Positions 50,101 through 62,900 of a stretch of 64,000 nt of DNA are shown one piece after another. The notes beneath the pieces were generated by a model. It had not been told where the DNA came from and did no database searches. It saw only the letters and a program-made list of their open reading frames with translations. Positions within the stretch are counted from its first letter, which is position 1. Each line of letters starts with the position of its first letter. Source of the DNA: Eremophila alpestris peregrina (taxonomy: Eukaryota > Chordata > Aves > Passeriformes > Alaudidae); contig WMCF01000006.1 of assembly GCA_009792885.1 (NCBI GenBank), forward strand, positions 682,001-746,000, read 5' to 3'. The translations under genes and the position numbers were made by a program.

Positions 50101-50740
50101 GGGAAGAAACACAGCCAGACTCTCTCACCTCCCCCTGGACATTCCCCATCACCTCCTGCACCCAGCCACTGCAGAGCCCACAGGGCTGTGCCTCCCCCAT
50201 CTGTGCCCCAAAAGGGAGCTGCAAACAGCCTTCTCTGTCCCTGAGAGACAACTTACAGGATCTTCTTGACTTGCAGCACAGGAGAAGCCAGGATTCAGGT
50301 AAATCTGTGTTTCCTGACAGCCTGTGAACTGGAAGAGAGCCAGGCTGGGCAGAGCACAGACACTGCCTGACTCAGTGTCACCCACATGCACCAATGTGGT
50401 ATCCAGTTCAAAGGACAACCAGGGCAGGTCATGTCCCTGCCACGTGGGCCACATTCCTGGAGCAGGAGATGGTTCTTGGGCTTTTCACACAGAATTTGAC
50501 TGAGAGGTCTGTGCAAATCCACAGGTCACAGGCTGTGACTTATGCAATGAACCTCCAAGGCTGCTTCTGGTCACAGGGAGTTAATGAGGTAAAAATTCAT
50601 ATAAAGAGGAACAACAAAGTACAGCATTGTCAGCAGGGATTTAACCAGCTGTGTGCCAAGTGCTGAAGATGCCTGGAATTTTTTCATCACACCAGAGTTT
50701 AGAGGTACTATTGCACTTTTCCATACAGAGTTCTATTACA
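44140..50740. other. Intergenic, no supported gene
   Basis: AT-rich to about 49.1 kb, then GC-richer to about 50.6 kb with several short overlapping frames on both strands. None shows a known domain, a consistent splice pattern or a signal peptide. I treat the block as non-coding; a lncRNA or old repeat is possible. Confidence 0.55.
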
Positions 50741-50742
50741 AG

Positions 50743-51000
50743 AATTCATAGAATAATAGAAATCTGGAAGGGATTTTAAAGATTATTTAATTTCAGCCCT
50801 GCTGCCAGGGGCTGAGCAGGGTCACCTTCCACTGGACTGGGTTGCTCAAACCACCACTAACCCAGCTTTGAATGCTTCATCCACATGGATGGGTCATCCA
50901 CAACTTTTCTGGGCGACCTGTTTCAGTGTCTCACCACACTCACAGAAAAGAAATTCTTCCTAATATCCAATCCAAGCCCACCTTCTATAGTCATATCACA
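50743..51000 (-). mobile_element. CR1 LINE 3' fragment, diverged
   Basis: It starts with TTCATAGAATAATAGAA (the complement of the CR1 3' end repeat). Further segments are GGAAGGGATTTTAAAGAT, TGGGCGACCTGTTTCAGTG, TCTCACCACACTCA and ATTCTTCCTAATATCCAA. 5'-truncated and clearly older than the copy at 38.9 kb. Confidence 0.85.
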
Positions 51001-54000
51001 TGCTATAAAGGTTTTTATTCAATGACTTTAACTTCAACTTCAGAGAATCCTCCCCTTCAGTCATACTCAGCCACTTGCCATTTTTTGAGTGTTGACTCTG
51101 GAAATCAGGGCTAGGAAACATTCCTGGCATTTCAAATGCCAATCCTTCCTATAGTGTGCCACTCTACACAGTGGGCTCTCTGCTGCATGCTGAGATTCAG
51201 CTCAACTACACGTTAGTTTAAAAGAAATTGAACCTGAAGAGAACTAGGTATCACAAATCAAACTTTGCGGGTTTTCACCTTTTTTTTTTTTTCCCAGCTG
51301 GTTAACAGAAAAAGAAAATATTTTCTCCCCCAATTTCGCCAAGCAGAGTCAATTCTTCTCTGTCAACTCTTTTTGAAAACAAAAGTAGTGACCATGCTTC
51401 ATTCACTTTTTCTCTAAAACTAAGACAGAAGCCCAAATTAATTAAATTATGATCAACATTAGAGAAAAAGATAATGGATTTGCTAATCTCATCCTGTGTA
51501 ATTAGGCATGACAAGTCTTATCTCCATTCCATGGGAAACGTAGCAACAGGGCACAAAGCAGAGACCCAGGGAGCTAATTTGGTTTCCTGACTCTCAGATT
51601 TGCAGAGGTAGTCAGTCTTTTAAAGTGGTGATTTGAACATTGCACAGAGCACAGACACTCTGCCTGACACAGGCCGGTGAGGAAATGCCAAGGAGGGGCT
51701 GGTGGTGTTTTAGCACCACCGGGTGGACAAATAAGGGAAAAAAAGTTCATTTTTGAGACTATGCATGGGTGTCCTGGCAGGCAATAGTCCCACCTCGGAG
51801 CAGGAGCCCCGAGCAGTGTCCCAGCCTCACCTGTGCTCTTCTTCTTGTTGACAAGTATCTCGGGAAGTTCTCACACATCTCTCCACCAAACCAGACATTT
51901 CTGTTACACTGCATATGATCCCAGAGTCTGGAAAGTCTTCCCAGAAAACCTTAGATTTGCAGCTACAAACATAATACCTGTAATAAATATGACCACAATA
52001 GAAAGCAATCTATAATTTTTAATTCAGAATTTCAGTTGCCGCAGAAATAGCTCAGATATTGCTCAGACACTTCTCAGTGTTTTCTGCCAGTTTTATTTCT
52101 CCCTTGAAAACAGTGCCCTGGTAGGTAAATGAGTGGGTTCCTTAAATCACAGGAAAAAAAAATCCCTGCTTAATGTAGTGTTTCAAAGTGTTTCTTACAC
52201 CTAGACTGTTCTGTGGGCTTTTGGGCAGTAATAGTCGTGGGTGGCTGGCCTTGGACAGCCTTTAATGCTGTTCACAGGAGATATATGAAGACATGTAGCA
52301 ACTGTAGCTACGTAAGAACTGCTTTCCCCTGGCACCAGATAAGATAGTTTGTTGAATTAAGTAAAACTGCTCTCACCCTCCCACCTATATTCTATGTGCT
52401 TTACTGGCACACCTCTGCCTAAAGCTTTGGCCAGCTCTGTGCCCTGTGACTTAGGACGTTCTTTGGATGACACTACAGCCCAGAGAGCCCTTTGAGCTAC
52501 TCCACAAGTGCACATGCTGACTCTTTGAGGGCACTTAGCTCTGGCTGACACAAGCCAGGGAGAAGGTGAAGCACAGGGCACTCTGGCAGTAGGACCCCCG
52601 AGCTGGCCCCTGTCCCCCCTCCCCAAGCTGGTGGAAAGCAGCAGAGATGGCTCCTTTCCAAGAGGGGATCTTCCAGCTGAAGCGGGAAACAAGGAGTGGC
52701 AAAGCTCCCAAAATACATCCTATAAAAGGGTAACTCTTGGGTGAGTGGTGAGTGTCCTCTGGGATACCTGACTCACTGCTGGAGCTAAGAGATCTCTCCC
52801 GGCAGCAGCTCCAGGGCATACTACACACACCCTTTGTGCAAATTCCACGTTTAACAGCACGTTTGCTGCTCGCTTATCACACACAGCCTGCTTAAAATAG
52901 AAGCATTTGAGCTGACGCCTCAGATCCTCTCAGCTTTGAATAAAGGAGGAAAAAAAAAACCCTTCAGAGATTCAAAGTGTACAAATCGTAGTTCTTGCTA
53001 ATCTGTGTCATGTCCTTATTCTCTTTATCCCGCTCACACAGCTCTGATGGTCAAGGGAACTGCTCAGTCAGGTCTGGCAGTAGATTTCTCGGCTGATGGC
53101 ACACAAGTGCTGCCACAAGAGCACGACTCCTCACTCTTGGGGACTGCACAATTCACAGGGCTGGAGCCCTGAGCCCACTGGGACACTGAAATGACTCAAA
53201 ACCAGCAGGGATGGGCAATCAGTGTGTTAGATCCTGTGCAATATCCCCTATCACAACAACCACTTTCTCTCTTCTAAAACAAATAAAAAGTTGCAAAGGC
53301 AGCTGGGCTGAAGGGAAGCCTCTGAGATATGGACTTAAGTAAAGCAAGGCAAGAAAATCCCTGAAAGGCAGTATTTTAACAAATGTGTGCTAGAACTTCC
53401 CTCTGGTTCATTCCAAGAAGCTTCCCAACTCTGGCTTTTCCTGTTGGCATTTTGGATCATTTGAGTCCTCCTAAATGTTTCACAGGGGAGGTGGGTGCCT
53501 AATGCAGGGTCCAACCTCCCTTTGGAATAGGAAGATCCTTAAACATCTGGTTCTCAGCATCTGAGAGCTCTGTTATAGAGCTTGTTTAGAAAACACCCTT
53601 GATCTTGCTTCTGGCTGGAGCAGAGGGCCTGCATTTTGTGTCTCCTCCCTGTGCACTGCCCAGCTGTTTGTGTACCAGCTTTCTGTGCAAACAGAGCTGC
53701 TGCTGCCAGGTTCATTCAGCACTTTCACAGGCCAGCATCTGTGACCTTGCAGTTCCCAGGCCTCCCTGGAACAAGGCTGATTAAAGAGAGATTGTGCTAT
53801 CTCACAGCTGTCCTGGTACCTCAAAGAAACAGGAAAAGATACAAATGGACCACAAATGCATTGGAATACAATGAAGTTATTGTTCCAGCTCACCCAGCTG
53901 GGGCAATGACTTAAGGAAAGCAAAGAGTTTGTGCCTTGATTTTCATACTAGGAGTACAAGGGCTTTTAAAAGCACAGATAGAGTACATGACTCCGGTTTC

Positions 54001-57000
54001 TCTTACCCTTCTTGCCATGTGGCTGGCTCAAACCCTTAGACTCTCTCACCTGCTGCAGTTGTGTTCAGAGCTGTAGCAATGTGTTCTATTTCCCAACTGA
54101 ACTTCCACGGAAATGCAGCCTAAAGATCTGAACCTGTCTGACTTAATAGCACTCACCATTCCCCTGCCTCTTCCCTGCCTGGGGACCAACCAGCTCCTCA
54201 TCCTGTTCCCCACCCCGACCATCTGAACCTCCCCAGGAGGCATCAGTAAGCAATTAATATTCTCATTCTGAGCTTGTTTCTCACAAACACCATTCCATAA
54301 TTGGGTAACAGAAAACAAACACGGAAAGGAAACAGGACAAGACCCAGCCAGCAGGTCCCCACACCCCATATGCATCACAGCACACCAAACCACACCCTGC
54401 CACGTCCCTCTAATCCATGGTGCCACCTACCAAAGCACCCGATTGCATACACCTTTTCCAGAAGACAGTGAAGGAAGAAACCAGAAAGGTAAAGCATATA
54501 AATAGAGGTTAAAGTCATAGAACCCAGAAATAAAGAAAACTATGAATTCCCTGCAGTTCTGATTTTCTGTCTTGGTCTCCTTTCTGACAACATCTGCAAA
54601 CATCTTCAGAGCAGGATTCAGCAGCTGTGCAAAGGCACCGTGAGCTCCCTTTGCTCCAAGTGAGTGGGAGAAGAGGCTTGCACTCCCAGAAAACCCAGGC
54701 ACTTGCTTTGGTTAGTGTAGACTGTAGACTAGTTTAACAGCAACTAATGTACAGGAACGTGCTGCTAAAATGTAATAGGCTACTTTTGAAACAAAGTTCC
54801 ACAATTGCAGCTGGTGGAATAGTTCTCATCCCTCAACGGAGAGATGTCCATTGGCAACCCTTGTATGACCAGGATTAAACTGCTGGTGTTACCCAGCAGC
54901 TGGTAACTCCTCATCACAGGGATTCATCACCATTAAGCAGGCGCCAACGATTTAGGTACCTCTCAAGTTACACCCACAGTTAACCTGAGAGCATTGCAGA
55001 TGCAAAACGTGGGGGCTCAGTGTGAGAAGTACCTGGAGCTACCATAAAACAGTGCCTGGGTATTGCTTTTTCATGAAGATTATGGTCTAATTGAGGAAAC
55101 ATCATTCCGAGGAAGCCCCACGGGTTGTGTTGTGCTAGATAACAGATTAGATAACAAGGAACCTGTCTCCTGGATTTACAGCTGTGAAATGGCGGAATCT
55201 TTTCTACAGCTGCAGACTTTTAACCCTCTGTGAATCCAAAGTAGAGCTGGCTAACCAAATTGTCCTGTAGATAGTTTATCCTGTGTCATTGCTGAGCACA
55301 CAATTCTCCTAAATATGCCACTCGTATCAACTATCTCATTTTTAAGCTAATATCTGAAGGTGCTATAAAGGAGGTTCAAACAGTGTCTGTAGAGGGGTGT
55401 TATAAACTATGAAGTTTTTTATCTGAAGCTTATTTATGTGCAAAATTGTGAGTCAGTATTTCTTCCTTGCTTCTCACATGCAGATTTTTCTCAACATCAG
55501 GAGTTAAAAAAAAATCATTACAAAATAGGCAGGGAGTGAAATGAAGCATCTATTAATATTTCTGATTTTGGGAAGAAACTAGATTTCACTAAAAGTGCCT
55601 CTTTAAAATGGAGCTACTCTAATCTAAGATGTCCATGGCTTCCTCACTGATTTTTTTGCCTTTTTCCTTTAAATAATGGTTCATGACCTGGAAGCAGCTT
55701 TACATAAATTGCCAAATGAAACTCATTATCATAAATGTTAATGTAGTCAGAATCACATGAATTTGTAGATTTGCCTCCTTTTCGAAATGAACACCAAATA
55801 TTCTCAGCTGAGTTGAGCGAACATTTTCATCCTTTCAGAGATGAATATTAGCAGAATGAGGAGGAAAGAGCAAAAGACAAGAGATCTCAGATGCAAATGT
55901 CACCCAAAGCTGATGTTAGGAGGATACAAGAGCTCTGCTCCAGATGGCAGGAGCTGCAAAGGAGGAAGAGCACGGCTGCGGGAGGCAGTGAGGGGAAGCT
56001 AACGATAGATGAAGGGGGATGAGAAACAGACACTCCAAGGCACGCATCCAACTCCTGAGTTACGTAAAACGGTTTTTTACCATTTATGCACTTCCCTCCT
56101 TTCCTGGGTGATGCACATTGCAGATAGAGTTGGTAGCAGTGCTTGCAATTACCCCCGCCTGACAGCTCTTGTTACAAGCTCCTGCTTTCAATTGCTGCTA
56201 AGTTTGTGAGATGTTTCTCATCCAGGCTGAAATGTCTTTTGCCAAGGCTTGGCCTCGGGCTGATCCTTTCCCCTTCCATTTTCTTTTGGGAGGAGGAAAG
56301 GGGGAGGCAGTTTCAGTAAAAATGGTTCTGTGGTTTCCAGGGCAAGATTAGGCAACTGTTTATTTGAGCAAGAACTTGAAGTTTGGCAAAACAGGGGGGG
56401 GCAGGTCACCCCGATGCCAGAAGATGTAGCCAAGTTATAACTGTGTTTTTAAAAAATCTCAGCTCATGTAGTTTAGCAGAGACTTGTCAGCTTGGCAGAT
56501 GACTATTCAGAGGGTTGTGTCAGCACAGGGCACAGCGTGTCCCCTGCCAGTTTCCAGGCCCTCACAGGACTGTCCCCAGGAAGCAGAGCTGGATGATGCC
56601 TGCCTCCAGTGCTGCCACAGGCCCTGGGCAGGGCAGGATCTGCCTCTGGGGGCCCGGGCTGCCACTGCCTTGGGGGGCTCCAGGCTGGACGAGGGTGTGA
56701 GCAGGGAAGTGGGGCTGAGGTACCAAGGTACAAAGGCACTAAGATAACAAACCATGGAGAATCAGACTGTGATGACGTAAGGAACTGGAAAGATAACTGC
56801 TAATGACCCAGCCTAGTAAAGAGCCTGAAGCAGGGTGACTGGTGGGACAAGAGGTGCATGAGGAAGGAAGGAAATTTTGGTGATAGCTACCCTGTCCTTT
56901 GCAGAGCCCAGAGAGAGCTGAGGTCACCTCCAACAGAAACCTGGAAGTCAACTGGCATGTGTGATTTTTCCTGTTTGCAGGGTCTTCTGCACTGGCTGAA

Positions 57001-59730
57001 AACCTGTAACTACTTTTTCTTGATTAGGTCTAAAGCTTCAATTCTCCAGCAGAGAGATGGATTAGCACTTCTCCTCATTGGAGCAGCTCAGCTTGGGATC
57101 AAGGCAAACATCTCTGCCTTCTGTCATGCATGCTCTCCCCTCATGCTGCAGGGGAGATGAGCAGTGAGAGGGGGTGCAATGCCAGACTCACTGTCTGTGC
57201 TCCCCTCTTTGCTACTTGGTGAGGAAAGGAGAGCAGCTGTCCCTAGGCTGGGCTGCACAGAGGTGACAAAAGGCCCTAATGCCAGGCCAGATGTTGCTTC
57301 CACATCTGAACCACAGCACAGAGCAGTTATGGAGGAAGAACTGAGGAAAGGCCAGAAGCAATGGCCTTTAGCCATTTCCTTACTCCTGGGTCCTAATGCT
57401 CTCTTTCTTCCTCAGCCAAGTCAACAGCCAGTGTTCTCTCACAACCCCACCAGCTCCTCACCCAATATTTTCAATCCAGATAAAGCTAAAACTCTGTCCC
57501 TGTCACACCAGCATGTCTTTGTTCTGCATCTCAGCATCTTCCCAATACCACTGCCTCCAGTGACTATTATCCCTCAGGCCTCAGCTCCAGTAACATCTGA
57601 ATATTCCAGCACCCTCCTGATAACTCAAATCCAGTGACAGCCCTCTGGAGCCTTTCTGGCTCTTGCATTAAACCCTGTTACTCTGTAGCCTCCACACTCT
57701 CACACTCCAGTCATTGCCATATCCCCACCACTGACCCTGCTCCAACAAGCCCCTCATCCCTGGTGCTGCCCAAGACTCCAAGGTCTAGTTCCCAGTGTCA
57801 CCCTGAACACCATCTTCTTCTGAGGTGGACACAGAGACCTCCCCAGCAAAGCAGCACACCACTTGTCTGACTCTTCTAGACACAGCCTAAACACAGCCCA
57901 CTGTCCCCAGGGTTGGGGTTCCTGCCAGCTGACCTTGGACACCTGGATTCAATCCAGTGGGTCTCTGTTTCCTTCACAGTGATAAATGGAGATAACTGGG
58001 TACTTTTAGGGTACCATATACCTCTTTAGATATTTACTTGGACTGCCCCAGAAGTATCATTACCTCTCTAAGTGGAAAGAAGAATTATCTCAGTTTAGAT
58101 GTATCCTTTGCTCGTAACACAGTCAAGTACAGAAATGCCAGGGTGGTAAGAGTTATTGAAAAGCAGAAATATGGAAAGTCCCAGGAATGACTTCTCTACC
58201 AAGTCCACCCTTGTTCCTAGACCACACCATTCTCAGCAGGATGTGTTTAGAACACACTTAAGTGTTATCTTTTGTTAAGGTCAGCATGTTCCAGTTTGAT
58301 CAGCTTGACCAGAAAAATTGTTGAAAGTTACAGAGGCTGGAGAATGGAGGAGACAACATTATGCACTGGAAAACTCCAGGCTGGACTCACGCCTGTAATT
58401 TTCTGAGCAGTTTTCCTTGTTGAAAATGATAGTGTAGGAATGAAAAGGCTCCAAGAAGGGATGCAGGGGCTTGGAGGTTTGGGAATTATTTCACACAAGG
58501 AATACTTGAACGAGCTACAGTTTTTCTGCTCAAGAATAGGGAGAACTAAAGAGAAAAAGATGAAATATAAATAGGAATAAAGTGAACAGGAAATTACTCC
58601 TCACCCTTTCTTGTGTTACAAAAAAAATTCAGTCAACCTCAAATGAAATTTGTAGAGAACAAGTAAGATGCAATGGCTATCTTCACAAGAGTTAATCAGG
58701 CAAAGAGGTGTGTGACTCCTTGCCAGATGATGCAGTGAGTACTGAAATGCTCCCATCTGTCAGGAGAGCATTCAGGGCTCCTACACCATGCTCACAGTGT
58801 GCAGTGTGTGACAGTGCTCCTGTACTCTGGCCTTCAAATAGATGTGTGTGTGTGCCTGTCTCCCAGTGGTTCCAGCCTCTTGCTCCTGGCCACAGCTGGC
58901 AAGGGGGTACCTGCCTCTGCACAGCTTTGTTTCTAGGAGAGAAAAAAAAAGAATTTAAACATGAAAATTCTGAAATGAAAACATTGTGCACAGATATGTA
59001 GATAAATCTAGCTAAGATTTTCTTTCGTTGATCCTAAACTGTTGTTTTCAAAGTTTTACAACATAAAACCTGATTTGTGTGTGTGTGTATTGAAACAGGA
59101 AAATCTGAAGTACCATTGTCTTTCAAAAATTAGTCTCAGCTCCAAGCTTCTTTTGCATAGCATAGGCTGGTTGCTCATTCACTGAATATTTTCATTATGT
59201 GCTTCTGTAGGGGAGTTAATTTGTAGCCATATTTGCTTGAAGACTGTATTACAATGAATAAGCATAAATAATGTATATGAGAAGACAAGATAGAATAGCC
59301 TGGCAGCCTTCAATCTGTCATTACTTTGACTGCTAACTTGGCAATTTGTGTGGGACAAGTTATAAGGCAAATAATCCTCAGGTAAGGCTTTCATTGCCTA
59401 CACGGTGCTGAATGTATTAATTTTTAAATTCCATTCAGGTCCCAAGAGCTGTCAGAATGCCAGAGTTTCAGTCAATATGATTTTTCACACTGCAAAATCT
59501 TCTTTGTTTAGTTTAAAATGGAGCTGTCAGATCTCCTGTGATGACTGGGGCAATGTTATTTTACAAAGATATCAAAAACTATTGAAACTTTTCAAGGTCT
59601 CCTGAAAGTTTCTGCACAAGATAAGATTGTTGCGGTGCTCTGAGTCACATCCAGTCACAGGTGCTCTGGAGGCTGACAGAGAACCTTATAATATCTTGAG
59701 GTTTTTATCTCTTTTCTCTTTTCTGGTGGT
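51001..59730. other. Intergenic, no supported gene
   Basis: No exon series or RNA gene recognised. GC-richer patches occur at about 52.4-52.8, 53.6-53.8 and 56.5-56.75 kb, each with overlapping frames on both strands and no recognisable product. A short inverted repeat lies at 51701-51720, and a purine-rich stretch at about 55840-55980. Confidence 0.5.
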
Positions 59731-59734
59731 TTAA

Positions 59735-59930
59735 TAGGTGACATGGTGCCCAGCAAGAGCTGCATGCTCCTTTGGAACACTGTCAGTGATGGTGACTCTA
59801 CCACTTCCCCAGGCAGCCTGTTGCAATGCCTGAGCACCCTTTTGGTGAAGAATTTTTACCTCATGTCCAATCTAAACCTCCCCTGAGGCCATTTCCTCTT
59901 GTCCTGTCACTAGGTCCCTGTGCAAAAGCA
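59735..59930 (-). mobile_element. CR1 LINE fragment
   Basis: Complement-strand CR1 wording is clear: GTCAGTGATGGTGACTCTAC, CCCAGGCAGCCTGTTGCAAT, GAGGCCATTTCCTCTTGTCC. The 3' terminal repeat is missing on the left, so the copy is broken at both ends. Confidence 0.85.
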
Positions 59931-62900
59931 CCACCTGACACTAAAGGCTCTGCAGGTTTCCCTCAACGTGCCTCTGCAGCAGCACTGAGTAGGGGAACTC
60001 TTCATGGCATCCCAGCAGCAACCCACTGTCATGGAGGAATGGCATCCTTAATGAACATCACCCACTTTCCAAGGGACTTCCAAAGGCTTCTCCTCCCTTT
60101 ATAAAGGGGCAGGCAGTGGTTTGCCTGAGCTGGCAGAGAAGCAAATCTCCTTATGCTCTCCAGCTCATTCCCTCCTTCTTCTTCACATACAAGTGAAAGG
60201 GGGAATGAGGGAGGAAACTGAGCCCACTTCTGGGGATGAAGCAGCTGAAGATCCAGTTAAAGTTGCCAGAGAGATTTCTGTCATAAAAAAACCAATCAGC
60301 CTAGAAGGCTGATGCTTTTCTTTGTATCATTACAAATGACACATCCTTTTGCTGTTTCAACATTGGTGGCATGGAAGTTCTAACAATTAACAAAAAAAGC
60401 TACAGTAACCACATTAAATTCGTAAGCATGAACTGTGAACAACATAAAAATAGCTTAGGATGCTAGAAGAGTTCCAAACCAAACACAACCTAAAAATAAT
60501 GAAGTTAAATTTAACACAAATCAAATATATTTAAGATCCAGGAAATGTTAAGCTAAAATAACCCCACTTTGCTCTGACTCTAAAAGTTATTTCAGGATCA
60601 TAAACACTTTTCAGAAAAATCCAAGCTAGGATTTTTTTGAGGTTTCATCTCTATATTTTCTTCTGTTTGAGATTCTGGCCTTTACAAACGTTTAGCATTG
60701 GGCATTCAAAAAACAATCTGGCATTTAGAAATGGATATTCCCAATTAACTATTATGTCTAGAGCATTTTTCATTAGGCAAAGGATTGAGGACAAAGAAAA
60801 TTCTTCAGTTTAAGACATGACCATTTCAGAAGTTAAGCACTACTCTGCATAAGAGAATTTTGGTTGAATAATAACATTTTTAAAGAAAACCAAGAGACAT
60901 ATACTGCCATTTACTTCACACTTGGTAAAAACACCATTAATCATAACTTATGTAATCTATGATGAGAATCTCTTCTGATTTTCAAAACATCAGCAAGCTG
61001 ATATTCAGGTTGAATATTTGGGGCTCATGCTTATATATTTCCTTTTTAAAATGAGTGTGGTTCCTACCAACACTTCTCCATAAAGCCTCAAAGCTTCTGA
61101 ATTAGGTAACACTATGTAGGATACATTTCCTTTCTCTATTTCTTTTTTTTTAGTAAGCAGCTGGTGCAAACTCCATCTCTTTAAAATTAGTTGTCAAGTA
61201 TTTTCTTCTTTCCTGGGAGACAATTTTTACTTATCTCAATTTTTATAAAGGGTTGAGGTTGCCATTCTGTTTGGGAGAAGGAGGGGAAAGACTACTGCTT
61301 CAGATAGGACTGGCTGTATCAGTTTCAGATTCCTTTGGGTTGGAAAAAGTAGCAGAATTAGACCAGAAGAAAAGTTGGGAAGGGCCAAAAGGCAAATTTT
61401 AAAAATTGGGTTATAATTTGTAGAGTGCTCATTTATTATGAAGGAGAAGAAGAGATGAAGTCGTAGCTTTTTGTATCTGTCAGTGAAAAACTGAGATTCT
61501 CCCAGCTGGTAACAGAGCAAAATTCACCCCAAGTTTGATGTTTATGAGCTCTCTCTTCCAGACAACCACAAACTAATCATATAAATGCCACAAAATACAG
61601 AAAGTCAGCTTCAGCTGGAGAGCAACAGCCCTCAGGCAGTTTCAACTGTATGAGTGTAACAAGGACCATCTCACACACTGGAGTTACTTGGTGGCTTCTC
61701 CAAGCCAGTGAAGCCAAATCTCTCTGCACACACTTCCTAAAGCTATATGGATAGTTTAAAAAATTCCCTTGCTCAGATGCAGCACTGCCACAGAAGCCCA
61801 ACTTTTTGAGGGGATCCCTGTTGTTAGTGAATTTAATGGGTTAATCCCATCATCACAGTTTTTTTTGTGGATGTGTGGACTTTGAAGGACTTGCTCAGGC
61901 AAGGCTGCTGGTGCCTGAGTCACCAAATCACTGGAGATCCCAGTCTTTTATGTACACTTCTATGCTTTGGGAGGATCTGTGCTGAGAGGAGCAGAGTGCA
62001 CAGAAGGGGCTCTTGGACACCCTGGCAGGAACATAGATGGTTCAAACCAGATTGGCCATTGTAGCATTTGGATCACTTCTCAGTTCCTCCCAGATCTTTT
62101 AAAGCAAAGGTGGAATTTACCCTGTAAAAGGAAGGTTAAAATCATGGAAGTATTCATCAAGGAAAACTGGATTCAGTTGTTGTTGAAGGTCCTGCACAGA
62201 GATCTGTGATTTACTGTAGGCTGGAAGCAACGTTTAGAGTTCCCTGTCACAGCTCTTAATTATGCTGTGCAGAGCTCCAAGCTTATTTAAAGTTGTAGCA
62301 GACAAGTATGATTGGTGTGTTTAGGATCAGGGTGATTCACTCAGACACATGGAAACCCGTGGCCTGTACTGGCAGGGGGACAGCCCAAGGACAGCTCAAG
62401 GTCTGCAGAGAGTGGGCTCTGCTGGTATCAACTGTAGTTATTCCCTTGCTTTATTTAAAGTCAAAAGGGAGGAGCAATTTGAAGGTAGTAGATTTTAAAG
62501 AATTACTATTATAAATCGGGGGGGGAAAATCCAGCTAAATGGAGAAATCTCTTTTAGGGGCTGTGTCTCCTACTGCCTCTCCAGCTGTGTTTTGATTTTT
62601 TTTTTTCCCAGACAGAAAAATAAGATAGGACCTAAACCAACAATCCCATTATTAACTTGCAATTTATGGCATAGCACAGCTGTCCAAAAGGATGCTGGAT
62701 TACAGGATCTGTTTGTTTTTTATCTGTCCACATTCTGGAATGATGCACTTAATTCAGTGTTTCTTAAGTTTTAACTGTGGTCATGCTTTGATAATTGAAC
62801 TACACCCTGGGAATGGGATACATCTCTGACACCTGGCTATCACACCCTCCACTAAAGAAACACTGCAAAGGTGACATCATGATTTTTTTTGGTAAATGAT

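Noticed and set aside
49173..50522. Cluster of overlapping frames on both strands that could suggest a gene
   Set aside because: No homology, no consistent splice sites, and similar frame lengths on both strands.
56484..57870. Overlapping frames in a GC-richer patch
   Set aside because: Pro/Ser-rich low-complexity products on both strands and no recognisable domain.
59080..59092. GT dinucleotide run as a microsatellite
   Set aside because: Only about six units long, too short to be notable.
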